NCBI GenBank assembly: GCA_002499585.1
Contig: DAMH01000025.1
Span: forward strand, 1 to 18,773
Reading direction: 5' to 3'
Length of the DNA: 18,773 nt
Source: Euryarchaeota archaeon UBA552
GTDB taxonomy: Archaea > Thermoplasmatota > Poseidoniia > Poseidoniales > Thalassarchaeaceae
Under the pieces are notes generated by a model. That model saw only the letters and a program-made list of their open reading frames with translations. It was not told the DNA's origin and made no database searches. Shown piece after piece: positions 7,761 to 15,168 of the stretch. The translations under genes and the position numbers were made by a program. Every line of letters starts with the position of its first letter. Position 1 is the first letter of the stretch.

Positions 7761-8512
7761 GTCTGACCCTCCAGTGATTCCCCCCAGGCGGATCGAATGT
7801 CGGAGGCAGCGGTGATTCCATCTCTCATCAACAGCATTCGATCAGCCTTGGACGCGAGGATGGGATCATGGGTTACCATCAGAACTGAAATTGGGTTTTG
7901 TTTGTCAGAACACAATTCCTTGAAGAGCGAAATTATTGACTCTCCGGCTTTGACATCAAGGTTGCCGGTGGGCTCATCAGCGAGCAATATAGGTCTTGAT
8001 CCAGCGATCGCCCTAGCAACTGCAACCCTCTGTTGTTGTCCGCCTGATAATTCGTTGGGCATGAACATCATTCTGTCCTCGAGATCTACTTTTTTCATGG
8101 CCATAATTGCCCTTTGTTCTGCTTCTCGGGAACCGACCCCAGCAAGCTCAAGAGATAGGATTACGTTTTCCAAGGATGTTATGTGATCAAGGAGGTGAAA
8201 ATCTTGGAAGATCCATCCGACGCCCCTCCTCCGAACATCTATCACTTGATTTGGTGGCTTAGTTCCGTAGTTAAGTGATGGCCTTAAATTGATTTTTATG
8301 TTCCCACTATCTGCCTTCAAGAGACCTCCAATAATGTTCAGCAAAGTAGATTTTCCACATCCTGAAGGACCCATCAGGGCAACGAGTTCGCCTTTATCCA
8401 ACGAGAGGTCAACGCCCTTGAGGACTTCTAGACGGTTTGCCCCGAATCCGAAGCCTCTCTTGATTCCAGAAACCTCAAGCACATCCAATTGCAATGTACC
8501 TATTCTTATCAT
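7757..8512 (-). CDS. ABC transporter ATPase 1 (MacB/LolD type)
   Basis: This is a 251-residue ATPase if the ATG at 8512 is used; an in-frame TTG at 8530 would add six residues. All catalytic elements are present: Walker A GPSGCGKST (48-56), Q-loop Q103, signature LSGGQQQR (155-162), Walker B with D179/E180 in LLADEPTG, and H-loop H215 in VTHD. The Q-loop context GWIFQDFHLLDHIT and the GNLD segment are typical of the LolD/MacB/FtsE ATPases that pair with FtsX-fold permeases. Unlike ATPase 2, it ends shortly after the core, with no zinc ribbon. It is first in the three-gene unit and its stop overlaps the permease start. I infer that it and ATPase 2 serve the two halves of one permease. It is divergent from the glycosyltransferase starting near 8616. 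Confidence 0.92.
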   Translation of the reverse strand: MIRIGTLQLDVLEVSGIKRGFGFGANRLEVLKGVDLSLDKGELVALMGPSGCGKSTLLNIIGGLLKADSGNIKINLRPSLNYGTKPPNQVIDVRRRGVGWIFQDFHLLDHITSLENVILSLELAGVGSREAEQRAIMAMKKVDLEDRMMFMPNELSGGQQQRVAVARAIAGSRPILLADEPTGNLDVKAGESIISLFKELCSDKQNPISVLMVTHDPILASKADRMLLMRDGITAASDIRSAWGESLEGQT

Positions 8513-8615
8513 GTTTCGTTCTAGGATCAAGTTAGGTCGTAGTTGGAATTGCCATCAGCCAACAAAAGATGATGTTGAAGTTCTAATGACGTCTCGGGGG
8601 GTTACGAGGTCTCGC

Positions 8616-9731
8616 ATGAACATCCTTCTGGTCCACGTTTGGTTCTGGCCACATGTCGGTGGCGGTGACAGGCATGTTGAGTTGTTGGGGAAAGAATTAG
8701 TCGCAAGAGGTCACAATGTGACGGTTTGGTGTGCTGATGTCCCACGACATGACGAGAGGGAATTCACCAGACACGGTGTCAAGGTGGTCAGGATACCGGC
8801 CAGCAGGGTGCTGGGCGGAGTTGACCCTGTTGTGTCACTGGGGGACCTCGACCCAGGCGAGTTTGATGTCGTGCACCTCCACGATACGCTTCCGATATTG
8901 ATTCGAAGTGTTGCGAAGAAGGCGTCAAGGATAGGGGTTCCAATTGTAACCACATATCACAATGATTACGTCAAAAAGACATTGTCTGGGAAATTTATCA
9001 AGTGGCTGAGATGGCAAATCCAAGGTAAGCACACACTTGGATTGTCTGACAAGATAATTGTGTTGAGGCCTTATTTTAGCCGATTACTAGCCTCCAAGGG
9101 GATTCGCAAGGAGCCATTGGTTGTTCCAACGGGTTTCGAGCCTCCAGAAAAAACGGATTCAAGGCCCCATGACGTCTCCGAGGCTCCATTTTTTCTCTTT
9201 CTCTCAAGGCTAACCGAACAAAAAGGAGTTGATATTTTGCTCCAGGCATGGGATCAGTTGGCTGAGGGAAAGAGGTCGGGCCACAAACTAATCTTGGCGG
9301 GAGACGGACCGATGAGGAAACATGTGGAAACCGCCGCCGGCTCTGATCCGGAATCGATTCTGTACCTAGGACTCGTGGATGAGGAAGAGAAGTCTTGGTT
9401 ACTAAGAAATGCGACAGGACTCATCCTCCCTTCTCGATATGAGGGGTTGCCTGCAATCCTCCTTGAGGCCGCTTGGGAGGGGTTGCCGGTTGCTATGTCA
9501 AATGTAAATGGACTTGGAAATTTCACCGAAGAATCAGGATTTGGCGTCTCTTTCACTCCTAATGATGTTGATTCATGCACAAAGGCGATTTCCGAAATCA
9601 TCAATGCAAAGCCGGAGAGAAAACATGACTGGGCTGAAAGTGGACGAGTAATCGCAGCTACATATCTATGGCCAGAAGTAGCATCAAGAATTGAGGATAT
9701 ATACGAGTCAGTTGTACGACATACTCCTTGA
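8616..9731 (+). CDS. GT-B glycosyltransferase, family 4-like (first of pair)
   Basis: This 371-residue protein moves a sugar from a nucleotide-sugar donor to an unknown acceptor. The N-terminal Rossmann half begins MNILLVHVWFWPHVGGGDRH, the glycine-rich acceptor-domain start seen in GT4 enzymes, and includes VVHLHDT (85-91) and TTYHND. The C-terminal half has FLSRLTEQKGVDILLQA (195-211), LILAGDGP (225-232) and the donor-site E-x7-E motif at E276 and E284 in SRYEGLPAILLEA. No membrane segment is present, so it probably acts on the cytoplasmic membrane face. An upstream in-frame ATG at 8586 would add ten residues, and no clear Shine-Dalgarno sequence or TATA box chooses between them. Acceptor and product cannot be inferred. 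A second GT4-like gene follows 57 bp downstream. Confidence 0.9.
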   Translation: MNILLVHVWFWPHVGGGDRHVELLGKELVARGHNVTVWCADVPRHDEREFTRHGVKVVRIPASRVLGGVDPVVSLGDLDPGEFDVVHLHDTLPILIRSVAKKASRIGVPIVTTYHNDYVKKTLSGKFIKWLRWQIQGKHTLGLSDKIIVLRPYFSRLLASKGIRKEPLVVPTGFEPPEKTDSRPHDVSEAPFFLFLSRLTEQKGVDILLQAWDQLAEGKRSGHKLILAGDGPMRKHVETAAGSDPESILYLGLVDEEEKSWLLRNATGLILPSRYEGLPAILLEAAWEGLPVAMSNVNGLGNFTEESGFGVSFTPNDVDSCTKAISEIINAKPERKHDWAESGRVIAATYLWPEVASRIEDIYESVVRHTP

Positions 9732-9788
9732 ACGGAGGGGAATGATCGATTCGGAAGTCACAATAAGTGGCTGCTGTCGCGAAGGGCC

Positions 9789-11060
9789 ATGCAGACCCGC
9801 CTCAAGGTTGGGGTTAACAGCAAACCAAGGTTGTTGGTGGCCAAGGGCTGTTTTGACCCGACTGGTGGTGCCGAAAGAGATGTTATGCGCTGTTTGCGCT
9901 CACTCTCTGAGCAGTTTGAAGTGTCAGTGGCTACATTACGACCCTCGAAGGAAATTACCAAGATTTGTGCTGATCTTGGCTTGACATTGCTCAGTCCAGA
10001 TGTGCCGTGGGTAGTCCCTACTGGAATCTTAAACGAAGTTCTACACAGAAAACAGAGAGCTTCATTTCAAGCTTGGAACTCCCTCAGAGGCATCAAAAAG
10101 GAATTGGAGAAAGTCGACGGGATCCACCTGGTCAGCGGTGATGGATCACTTGGTTTACTTCGAATCGTACCTCCGGAAAAGCCTCTTCACGTGCACTATC
10201 TGGAACCCGACAGGGGTCTACACGAATGGGTGTTACATCTTGACCTTCAAGGACGGCCCAAACGACCTGAGATATTAACCAGCATAGCGTTGGGATTTGC
10301 GAGATTTTCCGACAAGCGAATTGTTAGAAAATACCTCAACAGAAAGAATGTTGTTGTGTCTGCGAATTCGACCTACAGTTCCAATATTTTTGAGTCAATT
10401 TATGGGTTCAAGGCTGGAATAATTAGGCCTACTGTATCCTCGTCGGAGTTCACAGAGAGGCAAACTGACGAGGAGGAGGGGGCATGGAAGGAGGTAGAAG
10501 ACCTTCCAGAACCGCCATGGGTTGTGACCATAGGGGGGTTTAGTTGGGTAAAAGGCGTCTGGGAGTGTATAACCATGCTAAAAGGCTCAGGTGTAGGACT
10601 GGTTGTCGTTGGTAGGGGAAGTGATGATGATCTCCATGCCCTCAAGGAGCACGCAAAGGACATGGATGTGGAGCTCTGGGTTTACAGTAATCTCGACCTT
10701 AGTCAACTCATAGCAACCATGAGGCGATCCAGGGCAGTAATATCCATGGCCCATGGTGAGCCTTTTGGTTTAACTGCAATTGAAGCTCTATCCGTAGGAG
10801 TACCTGCTTTGTTTGTTGACGAGGGAGGTTTCAGGGACTCGATCGTGGAACAGGAATGTGGCCGTCTTCTCCCCAGAGATGATCGTGAGTCTTGGCATGC
10901 GGCAATAGAACAAGCTGGCGACCCTGAAACTGCAAAAAGATGGGGTGAGAATGGGAGATCCCGTATCTCCAATTTGAGATTAGACCCGGATTCTCAGGCC
11001 GAATTCATCTATCGTGCCTTGTTCCCTAATCGGTCGCCCATCGAAATCGAGGAGGAGTAG
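9789..11060 (+). CDS. GT-B glycosyltransferase, family 4-like (second of pair)
   Basis: This 423-residue protein has GT4 organisation but is clearly divergent from its neighbour. The N-terminal half has LLVAKGCFDPTGGAERDV (15-32), the usual GGAER-type start, and HVHYLEPDRG (134-143). The C-terminal half has PWVVTIGGFSWVKGV (243-257), GLVVVGRG (270-277) and the E-x7-E motif at E324 and E332 in AHGEPFGLTAIEALSVG. It ends with an acidic tail, EIEEE. The donor and acceptor are unknown. Its order after another glycosyltransferase on the same strand suggests they build one glycan, for example for surface protein or lipid glycosylation, but that is inference. The stop is 7 bp from the end of the convergent membrane gene. 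The ATG at 9789 is preceded by gaaggg too close to serve as a normal Shine-Dalgarno. Confidence 0.88.
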   Translation: MQTRLKVGVNSKPRLLVAKGCFDPTGGAERDVMRCLRSLSEQFEVSVATLRPSKEITKICADLGLTLLSPDVPWVVPTGILNEVLHRKQRASFQAWNSLRGIKKELEKVDGIHLVSGDGSLGLLRIVPPEKPLHVHYLEPDRGLHEWVLHLDLQGRPKRPEILTSIALGFARFSDKRIVRKYLNRKNVVVSANSTYSSNIFESIYGFKAGIIRPTVSSSEFTERQTDEEEGAWKEVEDLPEPPWVVTIGGFSWVKGVWECITMLKGSGVGLVVVGRGSDDDLHALKEHAKDMDVELWVYSNLDLSQLIATMRRSRAVISMAHGEPFGLTAIEALSVGVPALFVDEGGFRDSIVEQECGRLLPRDDRESWHAAIEQAGDPETAKRWGENGRSRISNLRLDPDSQAEFIYRALFPNRSPIEIEEE

Positions 11061-11067
11061 GTCGTTT

Positions 11068-11541
11068 CTAACCTAGGATGTCCAAAAGCCGTAGGAAGCC
11101 GAGGAACACTATAGTCCCCAACAGTATCATCATCATACCGCCGATCTTAGAATGTCTTTTTTTATCCTGAAGATAATCTTCCTTCTTCAGGGCTGCATCA
11201 GATAGCCTCTCTCCGATTCTGCCCATGACAAAGATTGCTCCAAATAGCGCCAGTCCTAGCCACCCATGTAGGCTCATTAGCTCAGACAAAGGAGTATCCA
11301 GTCTAAATCGTCGATAGGCATCCCCCAAAACTGCGAATAAGATCACAATTCCAACCATTCTAGTGATTTTCCTACCACTTTCCTGATGCATCATTATCGT
11401 TTCTTTCCTACTTTTTTGACCTTGAATCTGAATTTTTCTGGATTTTAATGAAATCCATTGCTTGTATATCATGTATGCTGCGATGGTTCCCAGAATGGGA
11501 TGGATCATGATGATCACGACATCCGCCATCTGAAGGGCCAT
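11068..11541 (-). CDS. Four-helix DUF4079-like membrane protein with four histidines
   Basis: This 157-residue membrane protein has hydrophobic helices at about residues 8-29, 60-76, 92-108 and 132-155. Its layout recalls the DUF4079/cytochrome-b561-like families: HPILGTIAAY at the first helix, a charged loop, LHGWLGLALFGA at the third helix and RHSKIGGMMMILLG at the fourth. Four histidines, H14, H52, H92 and H130, lie at or near the start of each helix, which would suit heme ligation across a four-helix bundle. This is a pattern reading, not a database match. The ATG at 11541 was chosen; an in-frame ATG four codons later is possible. It is divergent from the HAD/ECH gene and its 3' end faces the second glycosyltransferase 7 bp away. 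Electron transport is possible but not shown. Confidence 0.75.
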   Translation of the reverse strand: MALQMADVVIIMIHPILGTIAAYMIYKQWISLKSRKIQIQGQKSRKETIMMHQESGRKITRMVGIVILFAVLGDAYRRFRLDTPLSELMSLHGWLGLALFGAIFVMGRIGERLSDAALKKEDYLQDKKRHSKIGGMMMILLGTIVFLGFLRLLDILG

Positions 11542-11635
11542 GATATTCCCACGACGTGAATCTGTCTAAGTCTTGTTCAATCACGACCGATTCTGGTATC
11601 GACTGGTTCATGAGGTAGGTCCCAGACGGCTAGGC

Positions 11636-13690
11636 ATGGAACCGATTGATCGAGTGGCAATTATTGGTGCGGGGAACATGGGATCCGGTATTGCACAAAA
11701 ATCGGCTCAAGAAGGCTTCAAAATTCAAATGGTCGATCGTGAACAAAGATATGTCGAGGATGGAATAGGAAAAATTCAGTCGTCTTTGTCTGAGGCGGTC
11801 CAAAGGAGAATTTTTTCCGAAACGCAGGTAGAAGAAATAATGGCCAGGGTAACCAAAGGCATTGGTGCAGATTCTGTGCATCCTGAGACGGATTTGGTCA
11901 TCGAGGCTGTTTTTGAGGATATCAATGTCAAAGGAGAAGTACTGTACGATCTCTCTCAATCCTGTGGAGATAGGACGATCATAGCGACAAACACATCATC
12001 ATTATCAGTCGACGAACTAGCGAATAAGTCTGACAGACCAGATCGTTTCATTGGACTCCATTTCTTTTACCATCCAGCCAAGAACAGACTCGTTGAGGTC
12101 ATACCCTCATCATCGACTTCAGATAGCACCCTCAAGTCTGTGACCCAATTCTGCAGGGCGATGGGAAAGGTGGTGATAACATGCAAGGACAGGCCGGGTT
12201 TCGTGGTCAACCGCTTTTTCGTCCCCTGGCTAAACGAAGCGTGCCTGCTCTATGAGGAAGGCGTTGGGACCCCTGCACAAATAGACGATGAGGCAATGAG
12301 GATATTCGGCATAGGAATGGGGCCATTCGCACTGATGAATCTTACAGGCCCATCAATAGCCTTGCACTCCACCGATTACCTCGCTGAACAATTGGAGACT
12401 GAGCGGTTTGAAGGTGCTGATTCGTTAAGAGAGTTAGTTGAAAGAGGAGGAGAATGGGACATATCAGACAGCAATGTGGCAGATGAAGAACAGTGTCAAA
12501 TCATAAGAAATCGTTTACTTGGGTCGGTACTTTGTATCTCGTCTCAGATAGTTGAGGAGGGCGTCTGTTCCGTAGAGGATGTGGACAGAGGTGCAAAAGT
12601 AGGTCTAAGATGGTCAAAGGGTCCTTTTGAAATTGCCAACGAAATAGGCACTGAAATTGCAGCTGATATCTCTGGGCAATATGCGACTCTGGCAGGTATC
12701 GAATCGCCCAAACTGCTCTCAGATCGTGATTCAAAACCATTTGAATTCAAGTTTATCGATGTTGAGTACGCAGATAACGTCGCCTACATAACTTTCAATC
12801 GACCTGAAGCAATGAATGCATTGAATGAAGCTGTGATCGAACAGTTGCGGGTTCTGTGGTCATCCATCGAGTTGAATGATTCCATCCACACTGTGGTAAT
12901 GAGGGGGTCCGGAAAAGCGTTCATTGCAGGTGCAGACATAAAATTCTTTATCGACAGGATAGAGGATTCAAAAATTGATGAAATATATGATTTCACGAAA
13001 ATGGGTCACGATGTGCTCAAGATGATTGAGTCCTCAGAAAAACAAACAATCGCAGTTGTGTCTGGTCTGGCACTTGGCGGCGGATTGGAACTCGCGATGT
13101 GCTGTGACCATAGAATTGGAGTTTCTGGAAAGACAATGTTAAGATTCCCCGAAACGGGAATCGGAATCTACCCTGGCTTGGGAGGTACACAGAGAGCAGT
13201 CAGAATCGCAGGAATTGAATGTGCGAGGTTTAGCGTCATTGCCGGTAATTGGCTTACTTCCGATATCGCCCACTCAATGGGCTTCATAACGAGTCTTGTT
13301 GAGTTTAAGGACCTGGACCGCACATTGGAAAACATAATTTCTGGTAAGATAGAAGCCCGAGGTTACCAGTTCGGTCCGCGGGATCCCGATGATGAAGCTA
13401 TCAAGCAAATCATGAGGGTTTACGGATCAAACTGGAAAGAGAATATTCTGAAAGGCGGAGGATCATCAGAATTTATCTCTAAACAGTCTAAGATGATCTC
13501 AAGAAACGCCCCTATCGCTGTAGAGGTTGCATCCCGATTGATGGACATCGCAAATGAATCCAGGGAAGACTTCGAGATTGGATTAAACGAAGAGCTCAGG
13601 GGACTTAATGGCATATTCTCCACCAGCGACGCGCTTGAAGGCTTGAAGGGCGTAATCGAGGGCAGGAGAGTTTTGTACAAGGGTGAGTAG
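11636..13690 (+). CDS. Bifunctional 3-hydroxyacyl-CoA dehydrogenase / enoyl-CoA hydratase
   Basis: This 684-residue fusion can hydrate enoyl-CoA and oxidise the resulting (S)-3-hydroxyacyl-CoA with NAD+. The dehydrogenase half comes first: NAD-binding GAGNMGSGIA (11-20), NTSSLS (119-124), the catalytic histidine H142 in LHFFYHPAKNRLVEV, with E154, and the DRPGFVVNRF helix (185-194). A second HAD C-terminal repeat spans about 284-352. The hydratase half (about 373-560) has GKAFIAGADIKFF (426-438), GLALGGGLELAMCCD with E485 and FPETGIGIYPGLGGTQ with E506. Both catalytic glutamates are therefore retained. The order is the reverse of bacterial FadB and matches the archaeal fusions known from Sulfolobales and Thaumarchaeota. 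The ATG at 11636 begins exactly at the Rossmann strand; a TTG at 11573 is less likely. It probably acts in fatty-acid or crotonyl-CoA metabolism. Confidence 0.93.
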   Translation: MEPIDRVAIIGAGNMGSGIAQKSAQEGFKIQMVDREQRYVEDGIGKIQSSLSEAVQRRIFSETQVEEIMARVTKGIGADSVHPETDLVIEAVFEDINVKGEVLYDLSQSCGDRTIIATNTSSLSVDELANKSDRPDRFIGLHFFYHPAKNRLVEVIPSSSTSDSTLKSVTQFCRAMGKVVITCKDRPGFVVNRFFVPWLNEACLLYEEGVGTPAQIDDEAMRIFGIGMGPFALMNLTGPSIALHSTDYLAEQLETERFEGADSLRELVERGGEWDISDSNVADEEQCQIIRNRLLGSVLCISSQIVEEGVCSVEDVDRGAKVGLRWSKGPFEIANEIGTEIAADISGQYATLAGIESPKLLSDRDSKPFEFKFIDVEYADNVAYITFNRPEAMNALNEAVIEQLRVLWSSIELNDSIHTVVMRGSGKAFIAGADIKFFIDRIEDSKIDEIYDFTKMGHDVLKMIESSEKQTIAVVSGLALGGGLELAMCCDHRIGVSGKTMLRFPETGIGIYPGLGGTQRAVRIAGIECARFSVIAGNWLTSDIAHSMGFITSLVEFKDLDRTLENIISGKIEARGYQFGPRDPDDEAIKQIMRVYGSNWKENILKGGGSSEFISKQSKMISRNAPIAVEVASRLMDIANESREDFEIGLNEELRGLNGIFSTSDALEGLKGVIEGRRVLYKGE

Positions 13691-13770
13691 CTACTTTCTA
13701 GGACTTTGAATCCACGCTGGAGTTCTGTACTCTGCCATGGCACGTATTGCAGCCTCGATTAGTATTGTAA

Positions 13771-13782
13771 ACCTAATAAAAA
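13771..13782 (+). promoter_or_regulatory. TATA-like box inside the intergenic region
   Basis: The run acctaataaaaa is centred about 21-24 nt before an ATG at 13798. It could start a short leaderless transcript, or a long leader for the regulator at 14017. No experimental support exists. Confidence 0.35.
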
Positions 13783-13797
13783 TCCCTCCTAAAAAGC

Positions 13798-13914
13798 ATG
13801 GAAAATGCAATTCCGAGCTTTGATTTATTTTCCAATCCTTCTGATTCCAATTCAATTTCGTTCTTTGACCATTCTTCTAACCATCTATCCATATCAGTTC
13901 CTCTTCTATACTAG
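13798..13914 (+). CDS. Possible 38-residue leaderless small ORF
   Basis: An ATG at 13798 opens a frame of 37 further codons ending in TAG at 13912-13914. The predicted peptide begins MENAIPSFDLFSNPSD and is hydrophilic, rich in Ser and Asn. The first residue lies close to where transcription would start from the TATA-like box at 13771-13782, the same arrangement as for the confirmed-looking genes in this window. Against it are the short length, the pyrimidine-biased composition of the whole stretch and the absence of a recognisable family. It may be a real small protein, a leader ORF or chance. Confidence 0.25.
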   Translation: MENAIPSFDLFSNPSDSNSISFFDHSSNHLSISVPLLY

Positions 13915-14002
13915 GTTTACTTTCAACATCAACTTACAGAATTCCTTTATGAATCTTCTAGGTTCCTTGTCAACACCTGGGTTTATTTTATACACTAGGT
14001 GT
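13911..14002. repeat. Three direct copies of CTAGGT upstream of the regulator genes
   Basis: The hexamer CTAGGT occurs at 13911-13916, 13958-13963 and 13995-14000. Start-to-start spacings are 47 and 37 bp. The third copy is inside the imperfect dyad acactaggtgt. The first two have TT or TTC after the hexamer. They could be operator half-sites for the adjacent HxlR-type protein. Confidence 0.4.
13982..13993 (+). promoter_or_regulatory. TATA-like box for the HxlR-type regulator
   Basis: The run tttattttatac lies about 24-35 nt before the ATG at 14017, fitting an archaeal TATA box and a leaderless transcript. Immediately downstream is an imperfect dyad, acactaggtgt (13992-14002), with 4-bp arms around a 3-bp centre. 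It lies between the TATA box and the likely transcription start, where a bound regulator would block the polymerase. Confidence 0.55.
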
Positions 14003-14016
14003 TTTAATGAGAAAAC

Positions 14017-14475
14017 ATGGAAGTCAAACCTCAACCGGTTCTAGTTACGTCTAGTGAAATGAAGAAAATTAAGAATGCTATTGAAGATGTCAAATCCAAT
14101 GGCGGTTTAATTCGGAGTATCTTCGAAAACTACAACGAGCCAAATTCATCAGTTGAATGGGAAGTCGATGCGGCAGTGGAGTGCTTCCAAATGTTTAGTT
14201 CTCGATGGACCATAGAGATACTCGCCGCCCTGTACATCGCTGGAGACAGGAGGTTCAATGAAATGAGGGGACTTCTCAAGGGTATCAGCAGCCGTACATT
14301 ATCTGACAAACTCGGAGCTTGCCAAAAAAGCGGTCTAGTGGATCGAATAGTAGAGGAAGGTCCGCCCGTTAGGGTTACCTACAAATTGACTGAACACGGA
14401 CTATCGTGTGGTAGGCTATTAGGACCGCTCATTGGGTACATGAAAATACACAAAGGCCTTGTTGGGGAGTTATAG
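14017..14475 (+). CDS. HxlR-type winged-helix transcription regulator
   Basis: This 152-residue protein carries an HxlR-family winged helix at about residues 53-135. Matches to the family pattern are RWTIEILAAL (63-72), GDRRFNEMRGLLKGIS (76-91), SRTLSDKLGACQKSGLVDR (92-110), PPVRVTYKLTEHG (116-128) and the conserved N-terminal cysteine position as C56. HxlR proteins are dimeric, and many respond to aldehydes, quinones or redox changes through that cysteine. The N-terminal 50 residues are a charged extension beyond the usual domain. The start at 14017 is well placed after a TATA-like box. It is first of three consecutive winged-helix genes, and its own promoter contains a likely operator, so it is probably autoregulated. 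Confidence 0.88.
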   Translation: MEVKPQPVLVTSSEMKKIKNAIEDVKSNGGLIRSIFENYNEPNSSVEWEVDAAVECFQMFSSRWTIEILAALYIAGDRRFNEMRGLLKGISSRTLSDKLGACQKSGLVDRIVEEGPPVRVTYKLTEHGLSCGRLLGPLIGYMKIHKGLVGEL

Positions 14476-14492
14476 GAATTAAACCTGAATAC

Positions 14493-14505
14493 GGATATTT
14501 GATAC
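14493..14505 (+). promoter_or_regulatory. Possible TATA-like box before the second regulator
   Basis: The run ggatatttgatac is centred about 31 nt before the GTG at 14530, so the second regulator may have its own promoter in addition to readthrough from the HxlR-type gene. The evidence is only the base composition and spacing. Confidence 0.35.
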
Positions 14506-14529
14506 ACCCTCGCAGACCTTAGGGCGCCA

Positions 14530-15144
14530 GTGGCACTCGTACACAAAATGTCAATCCATGCCCTTTCCTATCGTTTGACCTCATTGATTCTTGGGATCAT
14601 AGGAATTCCGTTGATTGGCTTGAATGGGGTAATAAGGGGTACCAAACCAAGTAATTTTCCTCATCCACTTCAAGGAAGAATAATCACCACCTTGGCCCGT
14701 TCTCCTGGCCTGCATTTCAGGGAATTACAGAGGAGGTTGGGTGCAGCGAATGGAACTCTCAGACACAGACTTGAAAAAATGAAATCCGAAGGTGAAGTAT
14801 ACTCTCAGTCAACTAACGGCAGACTATGCTATTACGTTGGCCCCCCGGCACAACTCGAAATTCTCCGCGGTGTGGTCGTTGAAAATGATGCCATGGCGTC
14901 ATCTATTTTACCCGTAGGACTATCGAAGCTCCAGAGGAAAATCGTCTCACTGATCGCGAAGAAAGGGTCTTTTGAAAGTCAAGCAGAAATGGCAAGATCG
15001 CTTAGAAGATCTCGCTCTGCGGTGAACAGCGCCATAATGGTATTGAGAGAGAGGGGAATCATCCACCCAGGCAAGATAGCACTGGAAAGTCACCTGACCT
15101 GTTTGTCCAACACCATGCCTGTCTATGATTGGGTCGGGCCTTAG
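14530..15144 (+). CDS. Membrane-anchored regulator with two winged-helix domains
   Basis: This 204-residue protein has a single hydrophobic segment at about residues 15-36 (LTSLILGIIGIPLIGLNGVI) followed by two winged helix-turn-helix domains. The first (about 46-103) contains GLHFRELQRRLGAANGTLRH, with the wing around YSQSTNGRLCYYV. The second (about 133-178) contains QAEMARSLRRSRSAVNSAIM. Such membrane-tethered wHTH proteins are common in archaea, and most are unstudied. The GTG at 14530 is used here; the in-frame ATG at 14548 would shorten the protein by six residues without touching the membrane segment. It lies 54 bp after the HxlR-type gene and 24 bp before the third regulator. It may relay a membrane or surface signal to DNA, but no ligand domain is visible. 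Confidence 0.85.
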   Translation: MALVHKMSIHALSYRLTSLILGIIGIPLIGLNGVIRGTKPSNFPHPLQGRIITTLARSPGLHFRELQRRLGAANGTLRHRLEKMKSEGEVYSQSTNGRLCYYVGPPAQLEILRGVVVENDAMASSILPVGLSKLQRKIVSLIAKKGSFESQAEMARSLRRSRSAVNSAIMVLRERGIIHPGKIALESHLTCLSNTMPVYDWVGP

Positions 15145-15168
15145 AAAACCGTTGAAATTAACCCTGAC

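Larger units (their letters stand above)
13691..14016. other. 326-bp pyrimidine-rich intergenic region before the wHTH genes
   Basis: No well-supported gene was found here. The stretch is markedly A/T-rich and, from about 13800 to 13960, strongly pyrimidine-biased on the plus strand. It contains a possible small ORF with a TATA-like box, three copies of the hexamer CTAGGT (starting at 13911, 13958 and 13995) and the core promoter of the HxlR-type gene. A hydrophobic reading frame beginning at 13805 is probably a by-product of the T-rich composition. Confidence 0.7.

Noticed and set aside
8289..8615. N-terminal extension of the first glycosyltransferase back to 8289
   Set aside because: The extra ~100 residues are antisense to the ATPase 1 coding sequence and do not resemble glycosyltransferase sequence. 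The GT4 fold starts exactly at MNILLVH (8616).
11573..11635. TTG start for the HAD/ECH protein, adding 21 residues
   Set aside because: The NAD-binding strand begins right after the ATG at 11636, which is the usual family start, and the added residues have no family counterpart.
13805..14044. Hydrophobic 79-residue reading frame in the intergenic region
   Set aside because: It lies in a strongly T-rich stretch, where chance frames read as Phe/Leu/Ile-rich. It overlaps the well-supported HxlR-type start at 14017, and no family is recognised.
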